NCBI GenBank assembly: GCA_963771835.1
Contig: CAVYVA010000002.1
Span: 434,001-498,000 of the forward strand
Direction of reading: 5' to 3'
DNA from: CAVQCJ01 sp963771835
GTDB lineage: Bacteria; Actinomycetota; Actinomycetes; Prado026
Length of the DNA stretch: 64,000 bases
This document shows, piece by piece, positions 37,417-46,229 of the stretch. How positions within the stretch are numbered: the first letter of the stretch is position 1; each line of letters begins with the position of its first letter. The notes under the pieces were generated by a model. That model had not been told where the DNA came from, did not search any database, and saw only the letters and a list, made by a program, of their open reading frames with translations. The position numbers and the translations under genes are program-made.

Positions 37417-37998
37417 TCAACCCTCCGAGGTCGGCAGCCCCAGCTGGGCGCAGGTCTCGTGGTTGTACGCCGGGAACACACCGACGCTCCCCTTCGGCAG
37501 GACGCAGGCGATCAGCGGCGGGGGCGTGGCCGGCACCGGCGACTGGCCCTTGGGCTCGGTGTACGGCGGGGTCGTGGTGATGGAGCCGCCGGCCCACAGG
37601 CTGCGGCAGACGTCGAGTGCGGCCGACGCCGAGTCCTGCCCGATCTCCATGGCGTCCCCGCCCAGCGCCGGGTTGTCGAAGTCCGTGGTCCAGATCGGGT
37701 AGCAGTGCGTCTCGCTGCGCTCGGTGGCCCGCTCCAGCGCGATCCTGGCCGCAGCCGTCCCGAGCACGACGACGACGGCCGCCGCGACCACCGTGACGAG
37801 CACGCGGCGTCGCCGGGCCCGGCGACGGTACGGGCCGTGCCCGCGCCGCAGGATCCGGCCGACCGGCTGGGCAGGGGTCGACTCCGACGCCGTCGCCTCG
37901 CGGAGCGCGGCGAGGTGCCGTTCGCGGGCCTCGGCGGGCACTCCCGGCGCCGGCAGCTCGCGCAGCAGCCGGTCGACGTCTTCGTCCTCGAACGTCAT
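37417..37998 (-). CDS. Probable membrane anti-sigma factor
   Basis: 193 residues: an N-terminal cytoplasmic part (MTFEDEDVDRLLRELPAPGV), an Arg-rich stretch (YRRRARRRRVLVTV) leading into one membrane helix (VLVTVVAAAVVVVLGTAAA), and an external domain of ~110 residues with three Cys. Its ATG overlaps the stop of the upstream ECF sigma gene (ATGA at 37998-37995), the usual layout of a sigma factor and its membrane anti-sigma partner. No zinc-binding HCC motif is present. The assignment rests on topology and position. Confidence 0.7.
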   Translation of the reverse strand: MTFEDEDVDRLLRELPAPGVPAEARERHLAALREATASESTPAQPVGRILRRGHGPYRRRARRRRVLVTVVAAAVVVVLGTAAARIALERATERSETHCYPIWTTDFDNPALGGDAMEIGQDSASAALDVCRSLWAGGSITTTPPYTEPKGQSPVPATPPPLIACVLPKGSVGVFPAYNHETCAQLGLPTSEG

Positions 37999-38564
37999 CG
38001 CTGCGCACCCCCGTCCGTCCCCTGATTCAGCTGCTCCAGCAGCACGCGCAGGCGGGCCCTGGCGCGGCTCAGCCGCGAGCGCACCGTGCCGGCCGGCAGG
38101 TCCAGGGCCAGCGCCACCTCGGTCGGCGTGAGACCTTCGGCCACGCACAGCAGCAGCAGGTCCCGGTCGTCGTCGCCGAGGTGCTCCATCGCCAGCCGGA
38201 GCAGCTCGAGCTCGCGCTGGCTGTCCAGCTGCCCGGCCAGGTCCTCGGCGAAGTCCGGGACGCTCGGCTCGGGCGACTGGGCCGACAGGAAGGCCTGGTA
38301 GCGCTGCTGCTTGCGGCCGGCGTTGCGCATCAGGTTGGCCGCGACGCCGAGCAGCCACGGCAGGATCGCCTCGTCCGGAGCAAGGTCGACCTCGCCCCGG
38401 CGGCGCCAGGCCTCCAGGAACACCCCGCTGGTGATCTCGTCGGCGAGGTCCCACGAGCCGCAGCGTCGGAACGCGAACCCGTGCACCCGGTCCGCGTGCA
38501 GACCGTAGACGCGCTCGAACGCCTCGGGGTCGCCGGCCGCGATCCGCGACCAGAGACTCCCCAT
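37995..38564 (-). CDS. ECF-type RNA polymerase sigma factor
   Basis: 189 residues with region 2 (DPEAFERVYGLHADRVHGFA, DLADEITSGVFLEAWRRRG) and region 4 (LLLLCVAEGLTPTEVALALD, PAGTVRSRLSRARARLRVLL), and no region 1.1 or 3. ATG 38564 (MGSLWSRIAAGD) gives the family N-terminus; an earlier in-frame ATG at 38588 is less likely. It is cotranscribed with a membrane anti-sigma candidate and possibly the secreted protein beyond it, which may be a target. The inducing signal is unknown. Confidence 0.9.
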   Translation of the reverse strand: MGSLWSRIAAGDPEAFERVYGLHADRVHGFAFRRCGSWDLADEITSGVFLEAWRRRGEVDLAPDEAILPWLLGVAANLMRNAGRKQQRYQAFLSAQSPEPSVPDFAEDLAGQLDSQRELELLRLAMEHLGDDDRDLLLLCVAEGLTPTEVALALDLPAGTVRSRLSRARARLRVLLEQLNQGTDGGAQR

Positions 38565-38701
38565 CGTCGTCAACGCACCTGCCAACACGTCTAGGAACTG
38601 TCGTCGCCGGGGACTGCGTTGCGTATCCGCTGGAACGCCGGCAGCGCCGCGAGCGCAGGCTACGCCGGGGCGACGCCCGACGTAGGCGGTCCGGCCGGTC
38701 C

Positions 38702-38707
38702 TACCCT
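38702..38707 (+). promoter_or_regulatory. -10 hexamer of a leaderless promoter (GNAT gene)
   Basis: TACCCT, six bases before GTG 38714. Confidence 0.58.
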
Positions 38708-38713
38708 CGAGGG

Positions 38714-39223
38714 GTGGAGCTCACGGGTGCCGGCATCGTCCTGCGGTCGCTGGAGCCGGACGACGTGCCCGAGCTCGTGCGGATCAGGCGCACCCCCGAG
38801 GTGGCCGGCCGCTGGGGAGACGTGGACGCCGAGCCGGACTGGCCGTACGACGACGACGAGGCGGTGTGCTTCACGGTGCTCCTCGGGGCCGCCGTCGTCG
38901 GCATGATCCAGTACAGCGAGGAGAGCACGCCGCAGTACCGGCACGCGGGAATCGACCTCTTCCTGGACCCGGCTGTGCACGGCCGCGGGGTGGGCCGCGA
39001 CTGCGTACGGACGCTGGCCCGCCACCTCATCCTGGAGCGGGGCCACCACCGCCTCGTCATCGACCCGGCGGCGGACAACGAGGCGGCGATCCGCTGCTAC
39101 GCGTCGGTGGGGTTCCGGCCGGTCGGCGTGATGCGTGCGTACGAACGCGACGTCGACGGCCGCGGCTGGCACGACGGTCTGCTCATGGACATGCTCGCCG
39201 CCGAGCTCGCCGGCCACCCCTGA
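38714..39223 (+). CDS. GNAT acetyltransferase (AAC(6')/RimJ-like)
   Basis: 169 residues. The acetyl-CoA loop is VHGRGVGRDCVRTLARHLI, followed by GHHRLVIDPAADNEAAIRCY and a C-terminal FRPVGVMRAYERDVDGRGW, HDGLLMDML pattern seen in aminoglycoside 6'-acetyltransferase-like and RimJ/RimL proteins. Chromosomal actinomycete members usually have unknown substrates, so no resistance role should be assumed. The GTG start has an exact leaderless -10. Confidence 0.85.
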   Translation: MELTGAGIVLRSLEPDDVPELVRIRRTPEVAGRWGDVDAEPDWPYDDDEAVCFTVLLGAAVVGMIQYSEESTPQYRHAGIDLFLDPAVHGRGVGRDCVRTLARHLILERGHHRLVIDPAADNEAAIRCYASVGFRPVGVMRAYERDVDGRGWHDGLLMDMLAAELAGHP

Positions 39224-39254
39224 CCCCGGTGTTCGGTTCCGGACTCGGGACGGT

Positions 39255-40328
39255 TCAGACGTTGAACCGGAACTCGACGACGTCGCCGTCCTGCATCGCG
39301 TAGTCCTTGCCCTCGATCCGGACCTGACCCCGGGCCCTGGCCTCGGCCATCGAACCGGCCGCGACCAGCGCGTCGAACGAGACGACCTCGGCCTTGATGA
39401 AGCCGCGCTGGAAGTCGGTGTGGATGACTCCGGCCGCCACCGGGGCCGGGTCGCCCTTGTGGATCGTCCAGGCCCGGGTCTCCTTCGGGCCGGCCGTGAG
39501 GAATGTCTGCAGGCCCAGCGTGTCGAACCCGACCCTGGCCAGCAGGGCGAGGCCGGACTCGTCCTGCCCGATCGAACGGAGCAGCTCGAGAGCCTCGTCG
39601 TCGGGCAGCTCGGCGAGCTCGGCCTCGATCTTGGCGTCGAGGAAGATCGCCTCGGCCGGGGCGACCAGCGCCCGGAGCTCGCCCTTCAGCGGCTCGTCGG
39701 CGAGCTCGCCGTCGTCGAGGTTGAACACGTAGAGGAAGGGCTTGGCGGTGAGCAGCTGCAGCTCGGACAGCGGCTCGAGGTCGAGGCCGGCGGAGAACAG
39801 CGTCGTCCCGCCGTCGAGCAGCTCGCGCGCCTTCTCCACGGCGGCGAGCACCGGCGCGCGGTCCTTGCTGGTCCGCGCCTCCTTCTGCAGCCTTGGCAGC
39901 GCCCGGTCCACGGTCTGAAGGTCGGCCAGGATCAGCTCGGTGTTGATGGTCGCGATGTCCTCGCCGGGGTCGACCCGGCCGTCCACGTGCACCACGTCGG
40001 GGTCGGTGAAGACCCGGATGACCTGGCAGATGGCGTCGGCCTCGCGGATGTGCGAGAGGAACTTGTTACCCAGGCCCTGACCCTCCGACGCGCCCTTGAC
40101 GATGCCCGCGATGTCGACGAACGAGACCGTCGCCGGGAGCACCCTGGCCGAGCCGAACAACCCGGCCAGGACCTGCAGACGCGGGTCCGGGACCCCGACC
40201 ACGCCGACGTTCGGCTCGATCGTGGCGAACGGGTAGTTGGCCGCGAGCACGTCGTTCTTGGTGAGGGCGTTGAACAGGGTGGACTTGCCGACGTTGGGCA
40301 GGCCGACGATGCCGATCGAGAGACTCAT
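39255..40328 (-). CDS. ychF: Ribosome-binding ATPase YchF
   Basis: 357-residue Obg-family P-loop protein. G1 is GLPNVGKSTLFNAL, followed by NYPFATIEPNVGVV, DIAGIVKGASEGQGLGNKFL, a coiled-coil domain and a C-terminal TGS domain (DFQRGFIKAEVVSFDALV, ending VVEFRFNV). The G4 motif is FNLDD rather than NKxD, the known reason YchF prefers ATP. ATG 40328 fits the family start. TAGACT at 40342-40337, eight bases upstream, suggests a leader of about two bases. Divergent from rmuC. Confidence 0.96.
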   Translation of the reverse strand: MSLSIGIVGLPNVGKSTLFNALTKNDVLAANYPFATIEPNVGVVGVPDPRLQVLAGLFGSARVLPATVSFVDIAGIVKGASEGQGLGNKFLSHIREADAICQVIRVFTDPDVVHVDGRVDPGEDIATINTELILADLQTVDRALPRLQKEARTSKDRAPVLAAVEKARELLDGGTTLFSAGLDLEPLSELQLLTAKPFLYVFNLDDGELADEPLKGELRALVAPAEAIFLDAKIEAELAELPDDEALELLRSIGQDESGLALLARVGFDTLGLQTFLTAGPKETRAWTIHKGDPAPVAAGVIHTDFQRGFIKAEVVSFDALVAAGSMAEARARGQVRIEGKDYAMQDGDVVEFRFNV

Positions 40329-40389
40329 CGGCGGGGAGTCTAGGCGGCGCCTCCCAGGATCTGTCACACAGCCGTTGCACACTCGGCGC

Positions 40390-41928
40390 ATGAACTCCAC
40401 GGGCTTGCTCCTGCTGACCGTCGGGCTGCTCGTCGGCCTGGGGGCCGGCGCCGCCGCCGGGCTGGCGCTGGGCCGCTCCGGCTCGGGCGCTCCGGCGCGC
40501 TCGGGTGCCGACCTGGCCCGGGCGACGGCCGAGCGCGACGCGGCCCGGTCCGAGGCGGAGCGGCTGCGGGCCGACGGGATCGCCCAGACCGGGCGCGCCC
40601 GCGAGGCCGAGCTTGAGGTGGCCAGGGTGTCGGCGGCCCTGGCGGCGGCCCAGGCCGAGGGTGCGCAGCGGCTCGAGGACCTGCGCCGGGCCCAGGGCGA
40701 GCTGACCGAGCAGTTCCGGTTGCTGTCCCACGAGGCCCTCGACCGCAACAGCAAGCGTCTGCTCGAGCTGACCGAGGAGCGGCAGCGGGCCACGGACAAG
40801 ACCGCGGCCGCCGAGCTGGAGCAGCGCCGCCAGGCGGTCGCCGGCCTGGTCAAGCCCATCGAGGAGCACCTGCAGCGGGTCGCGACGCAGATCGACGACA
40901 GCGAGCGACGGCGGGCGCAGGCGTTCTCGACGCTCGGCGAGCAGATGCGTCAGATGGGCGAGTCGGGCTCGCTGCTGCGCCGTGAGACCGAGCTGCTGAA
41001 GACCGCCCTGCGGCGCCCCGAGATCCGCGGCAGCTGGGGCGAGCACCAGCTGCGCCAGGTCGTCGAGCTGGCCGGCATGGTCGAGTACTGCGACTTCAGC
41101 ACCCAGGAGACCCTGGCCAGCGACGACGGCAAGCGTCGGCCCGACATGATCGTCCGGCTGGCCGGCGGACGGCACTTCGTCGTCGACTCGAAGGTGTCGA
41201 TCTCGGCCTTCCACGACGCGCTGAACGCCACCGACGAGGCGGTCCGGGCGGAGCGGCTCGCGGCGCACGCCCGGCACATCCGCACGCACGTCGACCAGCT
41301 CGCGAGCAAGGCGTACTGGGCCCTGGTCACGCCGTCCCCGGAGTTCGTCATCGCGTTCGTGCCCGGCGAGGCCATGCTCGCGCAGGCCCTCGAGACCGAC
41401 CCCTCGCTGGTGGAGTACGCCGCCGCCAAGGCCGTGGTGCTGGCCAGCCCGCTCACGCTGATCGCCACCTTGCGGACGGCTGCCTACGCCTGGAAGGAGA
41501 CCAAGCTCGCCGAGAACGCCCAGCGGGTCTTCGACGAGGGCCGCGGCCTGTACAAGAGGCTCGGCACGATGGGTGACCACCTCGACCGGCTCGGCCGGTC
41601 GCTGACCGGCTCGGTGAAGGCCTACAACCAGGCGGTCGGCTCGCTGGAGCGCCAGGTGCTCCCGAGCGCGCGACGGCTGCACGATCTCGACGTCACCGAC
41701 GTCGCGATCCGGCCGCCGGCCCCGGTCGACGAGCCGGTCCGGCCGCTGTCGGCCGCGGAGCTCGTGACGGCCGCCGACGAGCGGCGGCATGTCCGGGCGC
41801 TGCCCTCCCGGACCCTCGGCGGCGCCGACGAGGTCGAGGTCGACCCGCGGTACGGCGTCGACCTCCTGCCGCTCGCTGGCGACGACGCGGACGACGCGGG
41901 GCACCGTGCCACCGGAAGCGGGGCGTAG
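40390..41928 (+). CDS. rmuC: DNA recombination protein RmuC homologue
   Basis: 512 residues: one N-terminal membrane helix (GLLLLTVGLLVGLGAGAAAG), a long coiled coil (about 40-200), then the RmuC nuclease-like core (RRPEIRGSWGEHQLRQVVELAGM, GRHFVVDSKVSISAFHDAL, FVIAFVPGEAMLAQALETD). RmuC limits recombination between inverted repeats in E. coli; biochemical detail is sparse. A ~90-residue proline- and Asp-rich tail follows. It starts 62 bases from ychF and ends just before the DUF6542 gene. Confidence 0.9.
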   Translation: MNSTGLLLLTVGLLVGLGAGAAAGLALGRSGSGAPARSGADLARATAERDAARSEAERLRADGIAQTGRAREAELEVARVSAALAAAQAEGAQRLEDLRRAQGELTEQFRLLSHEALDRNSKRLLELTEERQRATDKTAAAELEQRRQAVAGLVKPIEEHLQRVATQIDDSERRRAQAFSTLGEQMRQMGESGSLLRRETELLKTALRRPEIRGSWGEHQLRQVVELAGMVEYCDFSTQETLASDDGKRRPDMIVRLAGGRHFVVDSKVSISAFHDALNATDEAVRAERLAAHARHIRTHVDQLASKAYWALVTPSPEFVIAFVPGEAMLAQALETDPSLVEYAAAKAVVLASPLTLIATLRTAAYAWKETKLAENAQRVFDEGRGLYKRLGTMGDHLDRLGRSLTGSVKAYNQAVGSLERQVLPSARRLHDLDVTDVAIRPPAPVDEPVRPLSAAELVTAADERRHVRALPSRTLGGADEVEVDPRYGVDLLPLAGDDADDAGHRATGSGA

Positions 41929-41930
41929 CG

Positions 41931-42481
41931 TTGTCGAGCGTGCAGACCCCCGCCGAGGACCGCCCGTACCGCTCGGTCGACATCCCAGGCGTGATCCCGC
42001 CCGGCCAGCCGATGCCGCCGCGACAGGCGATCCAGCTGCCGCCCGAGCTCTCCGTACGTCCGGCCCCGGCCGCTCAGACCGCACCGGCACCGGCGCGCGC
42101 GGTCGCGAGCTCCCCGGACTCACGGCGCCCGGCGTGGTCGTCGTCGTGGGTGCGGTCTGCCTGGTGGCGATGTTGGTCGACACGTTCACCGGCGGTGGCG
42201 TGGGCTGGTTGTTCGGCGGGCTGTTCATCCTGGTCAGCGGGTACGCCGCGCTGCAGGTCCGGCGACAGGACCTCGTGTGGTCGGTGATCGTCCCGCCGCT
42301 GGTGTTCGCGGTGCTGGTCTGCGCTCACGCGGCGTACACGGCGCCCGGCGACCTGCTGTCCAAGGTGGTCGCCATGATGAACGGCCTGCTCGACTACGGG
42401 CCGATGCTGTGGATCGGCACCGGGCTGGCCGGGGCGATCGCCGCCTGGCGGCGCTGGGGCGGCTCGGTCAGGAGGTCGTAG
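41931..42481 (+). CDS. DUF6542 membrane protein (frame broken near 42092)
   Basis: A proline-rich N-terminus (SVDIPGVIPPGQPMPPRQAI) is followed, in another frame, by GRELPGLTAPGVVVVVGAVC and four membrane helices (FGGLFILVSGYAALQV, VIVPPLVFAVLVCAHAAYTA). Removing two bases from the GCGCGCGC tract at 42092-42100 joins the parts. The start is TTG 41931 or GTG 41940. In M. tuberculosis the DUF6542-type gene Rv1111c occupies the same place between ispH and ychF, supporting orthology. The 3' end overlaps the opposing ispH by 14 bases. Function unknown. Confidence 0.75.
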
Positions 42482-43469
42482 CGGCCGAGGTCCGACCGGC
42501 GGCCTTGAGGTCACGGCGCAGCTCGGGCGGGAGCGCGAACAACAGGTGCTCCTCGGCCGACCGGACCTGCTCCACACCGCCGTAGCCGCGCTCCGCCAGC
42601 CAGGCCAGCACCCCCTCGACCAGCACCTCGGGCACCGACGCCCCGCTCGTCACCCCGACCGTCGAGACACCCTCGAGCCAAGCCTCGTCGATCTCGGCGG
42701 CGGCGTCGACCAGCCGGGCCGCCCCCGCGCCCCCGGTGAGCGCCACCTCGACCAGCCGCACCGAGTTCGACGAGTTCCGCGACCCGACGACGATCACGAG
42801 GTCGGACTCGGCCGCGATCTGCTTCACCGCCTCCTGGCGGTTCTGGGTGGCGTAGCAGATGTCGTCGCTGGGGGGGTCGATCATCGCCGGGAACCGCTCG
42901 CGCAGCGCCCGGACGGTCTCCTCGGTCTCGTCGACCGACAGCGTCGTCTGGGACAGCCAGGCGATCCGCTCGGGGTCCTCGACCTCGATCCGGGCCGCAG
43001 CGGCCGGACCGTCCACGAGCGTGATGTGCTCCGGTGCCTCCCCCGCGGTGCCCACGACCTCCTCGTGGCCCTCGTGACCGATCAGGAGGATCTGGAAGCC
43101 CTCCTCGGCGAACCGGCGGGCCTCGACGTGCACCTTGGTGACCAGCGGGCAGGTCGCGTCGATCGTGCGCAGGTTCCGCCGGGCGGCCTCCTCGTGCACG
43201 ACGGGGGCGACCCCGTGCGCGGAGAACACCACGATCGCGCCCTCGGGCACCTCCTCGGTCTCGTCGACGAAGACGGCGCCGCGGGCCTCCAGCCGCTCGA
43301 CGACGAACCTGTTGTGCACGATCTGCTTGCGCACGTACACCGGCGGCCCGTACAGCTCGAGCGCCTTCTCGACCGTGACGACCGCCCGGTCCACGCCGGC
43401 GCAGTAGCCGCGCGGGCTGGCGAGCAGCACCCGGCCGCGCGGCGCGGGGCTGGGGACGGTGGGGGGCAC
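42468..43469 (-). CDS. ispH: 4-hydroxy-3-methylbut-2-enyl diphosphate reductase
   Basis: Last enzyme of the MEP isoprenoid pathway, converting HMBPP to IPP and DMAPP with a 4Fe-4S cluster. The three cluster Cys lie in PRGYCAGVDRAV, DATCPLVTKVH and DDICYATQNRQ; the substrate-binding His is in FSAHGVAPVV, and GSRNSSNSVRLVEVA is diagnostic. GTG 43469 gives 333 residues and has TACGAT at 43481-43476 as an exact leaderless -10. Divergent from xseA with 30 bases between starts. Confidence 0.96.
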   Translation of the reverse strand: MPPTVPSPAPRGRVLLASPRGYCAGVDRAVVTVEKALELYGPPVYVRKQIVHNRFVVERLEARGAVFVDETEEVPEGAIVVFSAHGVAPVVHEEAARRNLRTIDATCPLVTKVHVEARRFAEEGFQILLIGHEGHEEVVGTAGEAPEHITLVDGPAAAARIEVEDPERIAWLSQTTLSVDETEETVRALRERFPAMIDPPSDDICYATQNRQEAVKQIAAESDLVIVVGSRNSSNSVRLVEVALTGGAGAARLVDAAAEIDEAWLEGVSTVGVTSGASVPEVLVEGVLAWLAERGYGGVEQVRSAEEHLLFALPPELRRDLKAAGRTSAATTS

Positions 43470-43475
43470 TGCTCC

Positions 43476-43493
43476 ATCGTAGGCGCCTAGTCT
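43476..43493. promoter_or_regulatory. Divergent leaderless -10 hexamers for ispH and xseA
   Basis: TACGAT (43481-43476, minus) is six bases before ispH GTG 43469. TAGTCT (43488-43493, plus) is six bases before xseA ATG 43500. Both promoters fit within 30 bases, and each hexamer lies upstream of the other gene's -10. Confidence 0.65.
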
Positions 43494-43499
43494 GCGGGC

Positions 43500-44732
43500 A
43501 TGCCGTTGGAGACCTCGCCGGAGCATCCCGTGCCGGTGCGGACCGTCGCGCGCCTGATCAGCGACTGGGTCGGGCGGCTCGGCCGGGTCTGGGTCGAGGG
43601 CCAGGTGGCCCAGCTGTCCCGCCGGCCCGGCGCCGGGACGGTCTTCCTCACGCTGCGCGACCCGGTCGCCGAGGCGTCGCTGACCATCACCGCACCCCGG
43701 GCCGTCCTGGACGCCGTCCAGCCACCGCTGGTCGAGGGGGCCCGGGTCGTGGTGCACGGCAAGCCGGACTTCTACCTGGCCAGAGGGACCCTGTCGCTGG
43801 TCGCGGCGGAGATCCGGCCGGTCGGTCTGGGCGAGCTGCTGGCCCGGCTGGAACGGCTGAAGGCGTTGCTGGCCGCCGAAGGGCTCTTCGAGACCGCCCG
43901 CAAGCGGCCGCTGCCGTTCCTGCCGCGCGCGGTCGGCCTGATCTGCGGGCGCGGGTCCGCAGCGGAGCGGGACGTGCTCGAGACCGCCAGGGCCCGCTGG
44001 CCGGCTGTCCGGTTCACGATCGAGAACGTCGCCGTCCAGGGCGTGTACGCGGTGACCGAGGTCACCGACGCACTGCGCCGGCTGGACCGAGACCCCGAGG
44101 TCGACGTGATCGTGGTCGCCCGCGGCGGCGGCGCTGTGGAGGACCTGCTGCCGTTCTCGGACGAGGCGATGGTCCGGGCGGTCGCGGCCTGCCTGACGCC
44201 GGTCGTCAGCGCGATCGGGCACGAGCCGGACACCCCGCTGATCGACCTGGTGGCGGACGTACGCGCGTCCACGCCGACCGACGCGGCCCGCCGGGTGGTG
44301 CCGGACGTCCGCGCGGAGCAGGCCGGGCTGAGCCGCTCGCTGGGTGCCCTGCGACGGGCCGTGGGCGGGCTGGTGGACCGGGAGGCCGGGCGGCTGGAGT
44401 CACTGCGCTCACGCCCGGTGCTGGCCGACCCGGTGACGGGCCTGGTCCAGCCGAGGCTGGCCGAGGTCCTGTCGACCCGGGACCGGTCCCGGCGGGCGTT
44501 CGGCCACCACCTGGACCGCGCGGCCGCCGAGCTCGCGCACGCCCGGGCCCAGGTGCGGGCCCTGTCCCCGGCCGCGACGCTCGACCGCGGGTACGCGGTG
44601 GTCCAGCTCCCGGACGGGACGGTGGTGCGCGACCCGGAGCAGGTCGACGTCGGCACGGACCTGCGGGTCCGGCTGGCCGCGGGCGAGCTGGCCGCCCGGC
44701 GCGTGCCGGCCGGCGCGGATGCGGCCCCGTGA
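43500..44732 (+). CDS. xseA: Exodeoxyribonuclease VII large subunit
   Basis: 410 residues. An N-terminal OB fold (WVEGQVAQLSRRPGAGTVFLTL) precedes the nuclease domain with GLICGRGSAAERDVL, VDVIVVARGGGAVEDLLPFSD and SAIGHEPDTPLIDLVADVRA; a coiled coil and the LDRGYAVVQLPDG C-terminal motif complete it. With XseB it forms ExoVII, degrading single-stranded DNA from both ends. The stop overlaps the start of xseB. Confidence 0.96.
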   Translation: MPLETSPEHPVPVRTVARLISDWVGRLGRVWVEGQVAQLSRRPGAGTVFLTLRDPVAEASLTITAPRAVLDAVQPPLVEGARVVVHGKPDFYLARGTLSLVAAEIRPVGLGELLARLERLKALLAAEGLFETARKRPLPFLPRAVGLICGRGSAAERDVLETARARWPAVRFTIENVAVQGVYAVTEVTDALRRLDRDPEVDVIVVARGGGAVEDLLPFSDEAMVRAVAACLTPVVSAIGHEPDTPLIDLVADVRASTPTDAARRVVPDVRAEQAGLSRSLGALRRAVGGLVDREAGRLESLRSRPVLADPVTGLVQPRLAEVLSTRDRSRRAFGHHLDRAAAELAHARAQVRALSPAATLDRGYAVVQLPDGTVVRDPEQVDVGTDLRVRLAAGELAARRVPAGADAAP

Positions 44733-45031
44733 TGGCTAGGGTGACCGCCGTGCCGAGCGACCCAGCCAGCCCCGACCCCGGCTACGAGCAGGCCCGCGAC
44801 GAGCTGGTCGACGTCGTCCGCCGGCTGGAGGCCGGCGGGACCACGCTGGAGGAGTCGCTCGCGCTGTGGGAGCGGGGAGAGCAGCTCGCGGCGATCTGCC
44901 AGCGATGGCTGGACGGCGCCAGGGCCCGCCTGGCGGCCGCGTCGACGTCCGCCGACGGCGAAGCGGCGAACCAGGGCGACGAAGAACCCGCCGAGCCCGC
45001 GGATCCGACGGCTCCGACAGCTCAGTCCTGA
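44732..45031 (+). CDS. xseB: Exodeoxyribonuclease VII small subunit
   Basis: About 99 residues. The family core is GYEQARDELVDVVRRLEAGG, then TLEESLALWERGEQLAAICQ, a helical hairpin that wraps the XseA coiled coil. An acidic tail follows. ATG 44732 shares its first base with the xseA stop; GTG 44729 and GTG 44750 (the latter with TAGGGT seven bases upstream) are other possible starts. Ends 22 bases from an opposing gene. Confidence 0.93.
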   Translation: MARVTAVPSDPASPDPGYEQARDELVDVVRRLEAGGTTLEESLALWERGEQLAAICQRWLDGARARLAAASTSADGEAANQGDEEPAEPADPTAPTAQS

Positions 45032-45053
45032 CCGGACTTCCGGCCGGCCGGCG

Positions 45054-45605
45054 TCAGGACGGTCCCGGCGCGGGCGCCTTCGCGCAGCGGTACCAGACCA
45101 CCCGGTCGGCGTTCGGGCCGCCGTCGACCGCCCGAGCGTGCACGACCGCCACCTGCAGGTACTGGACCTGCTCCGGCTCACCCTCGGCCAGGATGCAGCC
45201 GGGCGGGCCGGTGCGCACGGTGCCGTCGGGTGCCAACCACACGGCCCCGTCGAGCCGGTAGTCGTAGCGCAGCGCCCCGGGGGTCGAGGCGCCGGGGACG
45301 CTCTCGGCGACCACTTCCATGCCGCCGCTGCCGGGCAGGGTCTGCGCGTGGACCACCTCCGGCACGACCACCCCGGACCCCGCGGCCGCCGACGCCGTGG
45401 ACGCGGTGGACGTGGCGGCCGGACGCGTCGCCGTCTGCGGCGCAGCGAGCATGTGGGCGCCCAGCGCGCCGACGAGCACACCGAACGCTCCGGAGGCGAC
45501 CGGCACGAGCCACGGCGGGCGTGGCCGGCCGATGACCGGCAGCCGCGGCTCGTCCCCGTCGTCAGGCCCGCCCGCGAGCACCTCGGCGTCCGTCGTACCG
45601 CTCAT
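45054..45605 (-). CDS. Membrane-anchored protein of unknown function
   Basis: 183 residues with a short cytoplasmic segment, one membrane helix (LVPVASGAFGVLVGALGAHM), an Ala/Thr-rich linker and an external domain of ~110 residues (DYRLDGAVWLAPDGTVRTG, VQYLQVAVVHARAVDGG, VVWYRCAKA). I do not recognise the family. It is followed upstream by the DUF4245 gene on the same strand (18-base gap), so the two plus the flavin-barrel gene probably form one unit. Confidence 0.7.
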   Translation of the reverse strand: MSGTTDAEVLAGGPDDGDEPRLPVIGRPRPPWLVPVASGAFGVLVGALGAHMLAAPQTATRPAATSTASTASAAAGSGVVVPEVVHAQTLPGSGGMEVVAESVPGASTPGALRYDYRLDGAVWLAPDGTVRTGPPGCILAEGEPEQVQYLQVAVVHARAVDGGPNADRVVWYRCAKAPAPGPS

Positions 45606-45623
45606 CGCCCGCCCTCCTCGCTG

Positions 45624-46229
45624 TCAGGTGCCCGGCCGCAACGAACCGGCCAGCGCCTCGAGGACCGGCCAGTCGGCCGAGCCGTCGACCACGACCGTCA
45701 CGCCGCCGTCGGTGCGGACCAGGGCGCGCCGGTCGCCTGCGCCGTCGGTCCAGCGCTCCCAGGTCACCCCGCCGGCGTCGACGGTGCCGCCGGTCCGGGT
45801 GGGGTCGCCGAGGACGTCGTGCAGGGTGCCGATCGCGATCCCGTTGGTCTGCTCGAACCCCGCGTACCTGTCGTCGGGGGTGATGAAGCCGACGTGCCAG
45901 CCGGTGACGCCTGGGACGCCAGCCGTGGCGCCGCCCTGCGGGCCGTCGAAGTAGGCCGAGGTGGCCTGCCAGCCGGACGGCAGCCCGACCGGCGCCAGCA
46001 GCGGGAACGCCGACCCGGTCCGGGCCTGGGCGAGCGTGGCCCGGTAGTCGACGACGTGCACAGCCTGTCCGTGCGGGCGGAAGGTGATGAGCAGCAGGAC
46101 GACGACCGCGCCAAGCACGAGGCCGAGCGAGCGCACCATGTCGCCGACCGTCTTCGGCCCACGCGCCCTCGGCGCCGGCTGCGGGACCGGCTGCTCCACC
46201 GCCATGGCCCCATCGTCGCTGATCGTCAC
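45624..46229 (-). CDS. DUF4245 membrane-anchored protein
   Basis: 201 residues: a short N-terminus, one helix (LGLVLGAVVVLLLITFRP), then an extracytoplasmic domain with GLPSGWQATSAYFDG, GWHVGFITPDDRYAGFEQT and SADWPVLEALAGSLRPG, the DUF4245 pattern. M. tuberculosis Rv1100, next to glpX (Rv1099c), is of this family, so synteny supports the call. GTG 46229 overlaps the stop of the upstream gene (GTGA). Function unknown. Confidence 0.85.
   Translation of the reverse strand: MTISDDGAMAVEQPVPQPAPRARGPKTVGDMVRSLGLVLGAVVVLLLITFRPHGQAVHVVDYRATLAQARTGSAFPLLAPVGLPSGWQATSAYFDGPQGGATAGVPGVTGWHVGFITPDDRYAGFEQTNGIAIGTLHDVLGDPTRTGGTVDAGGVTWERWTDGAGDRRALVRTDGGVTVVVDGSADWPVLEALAGSLRPGT

Noticed and set aside
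38714..39223. Aminoglycoside resistance gene
   Set aside because: The GNAT domain resembles AAC(6') proteins, but chromosomal actinomycete relatives mostly have unknown substrates and nothing here supports a resistance role.
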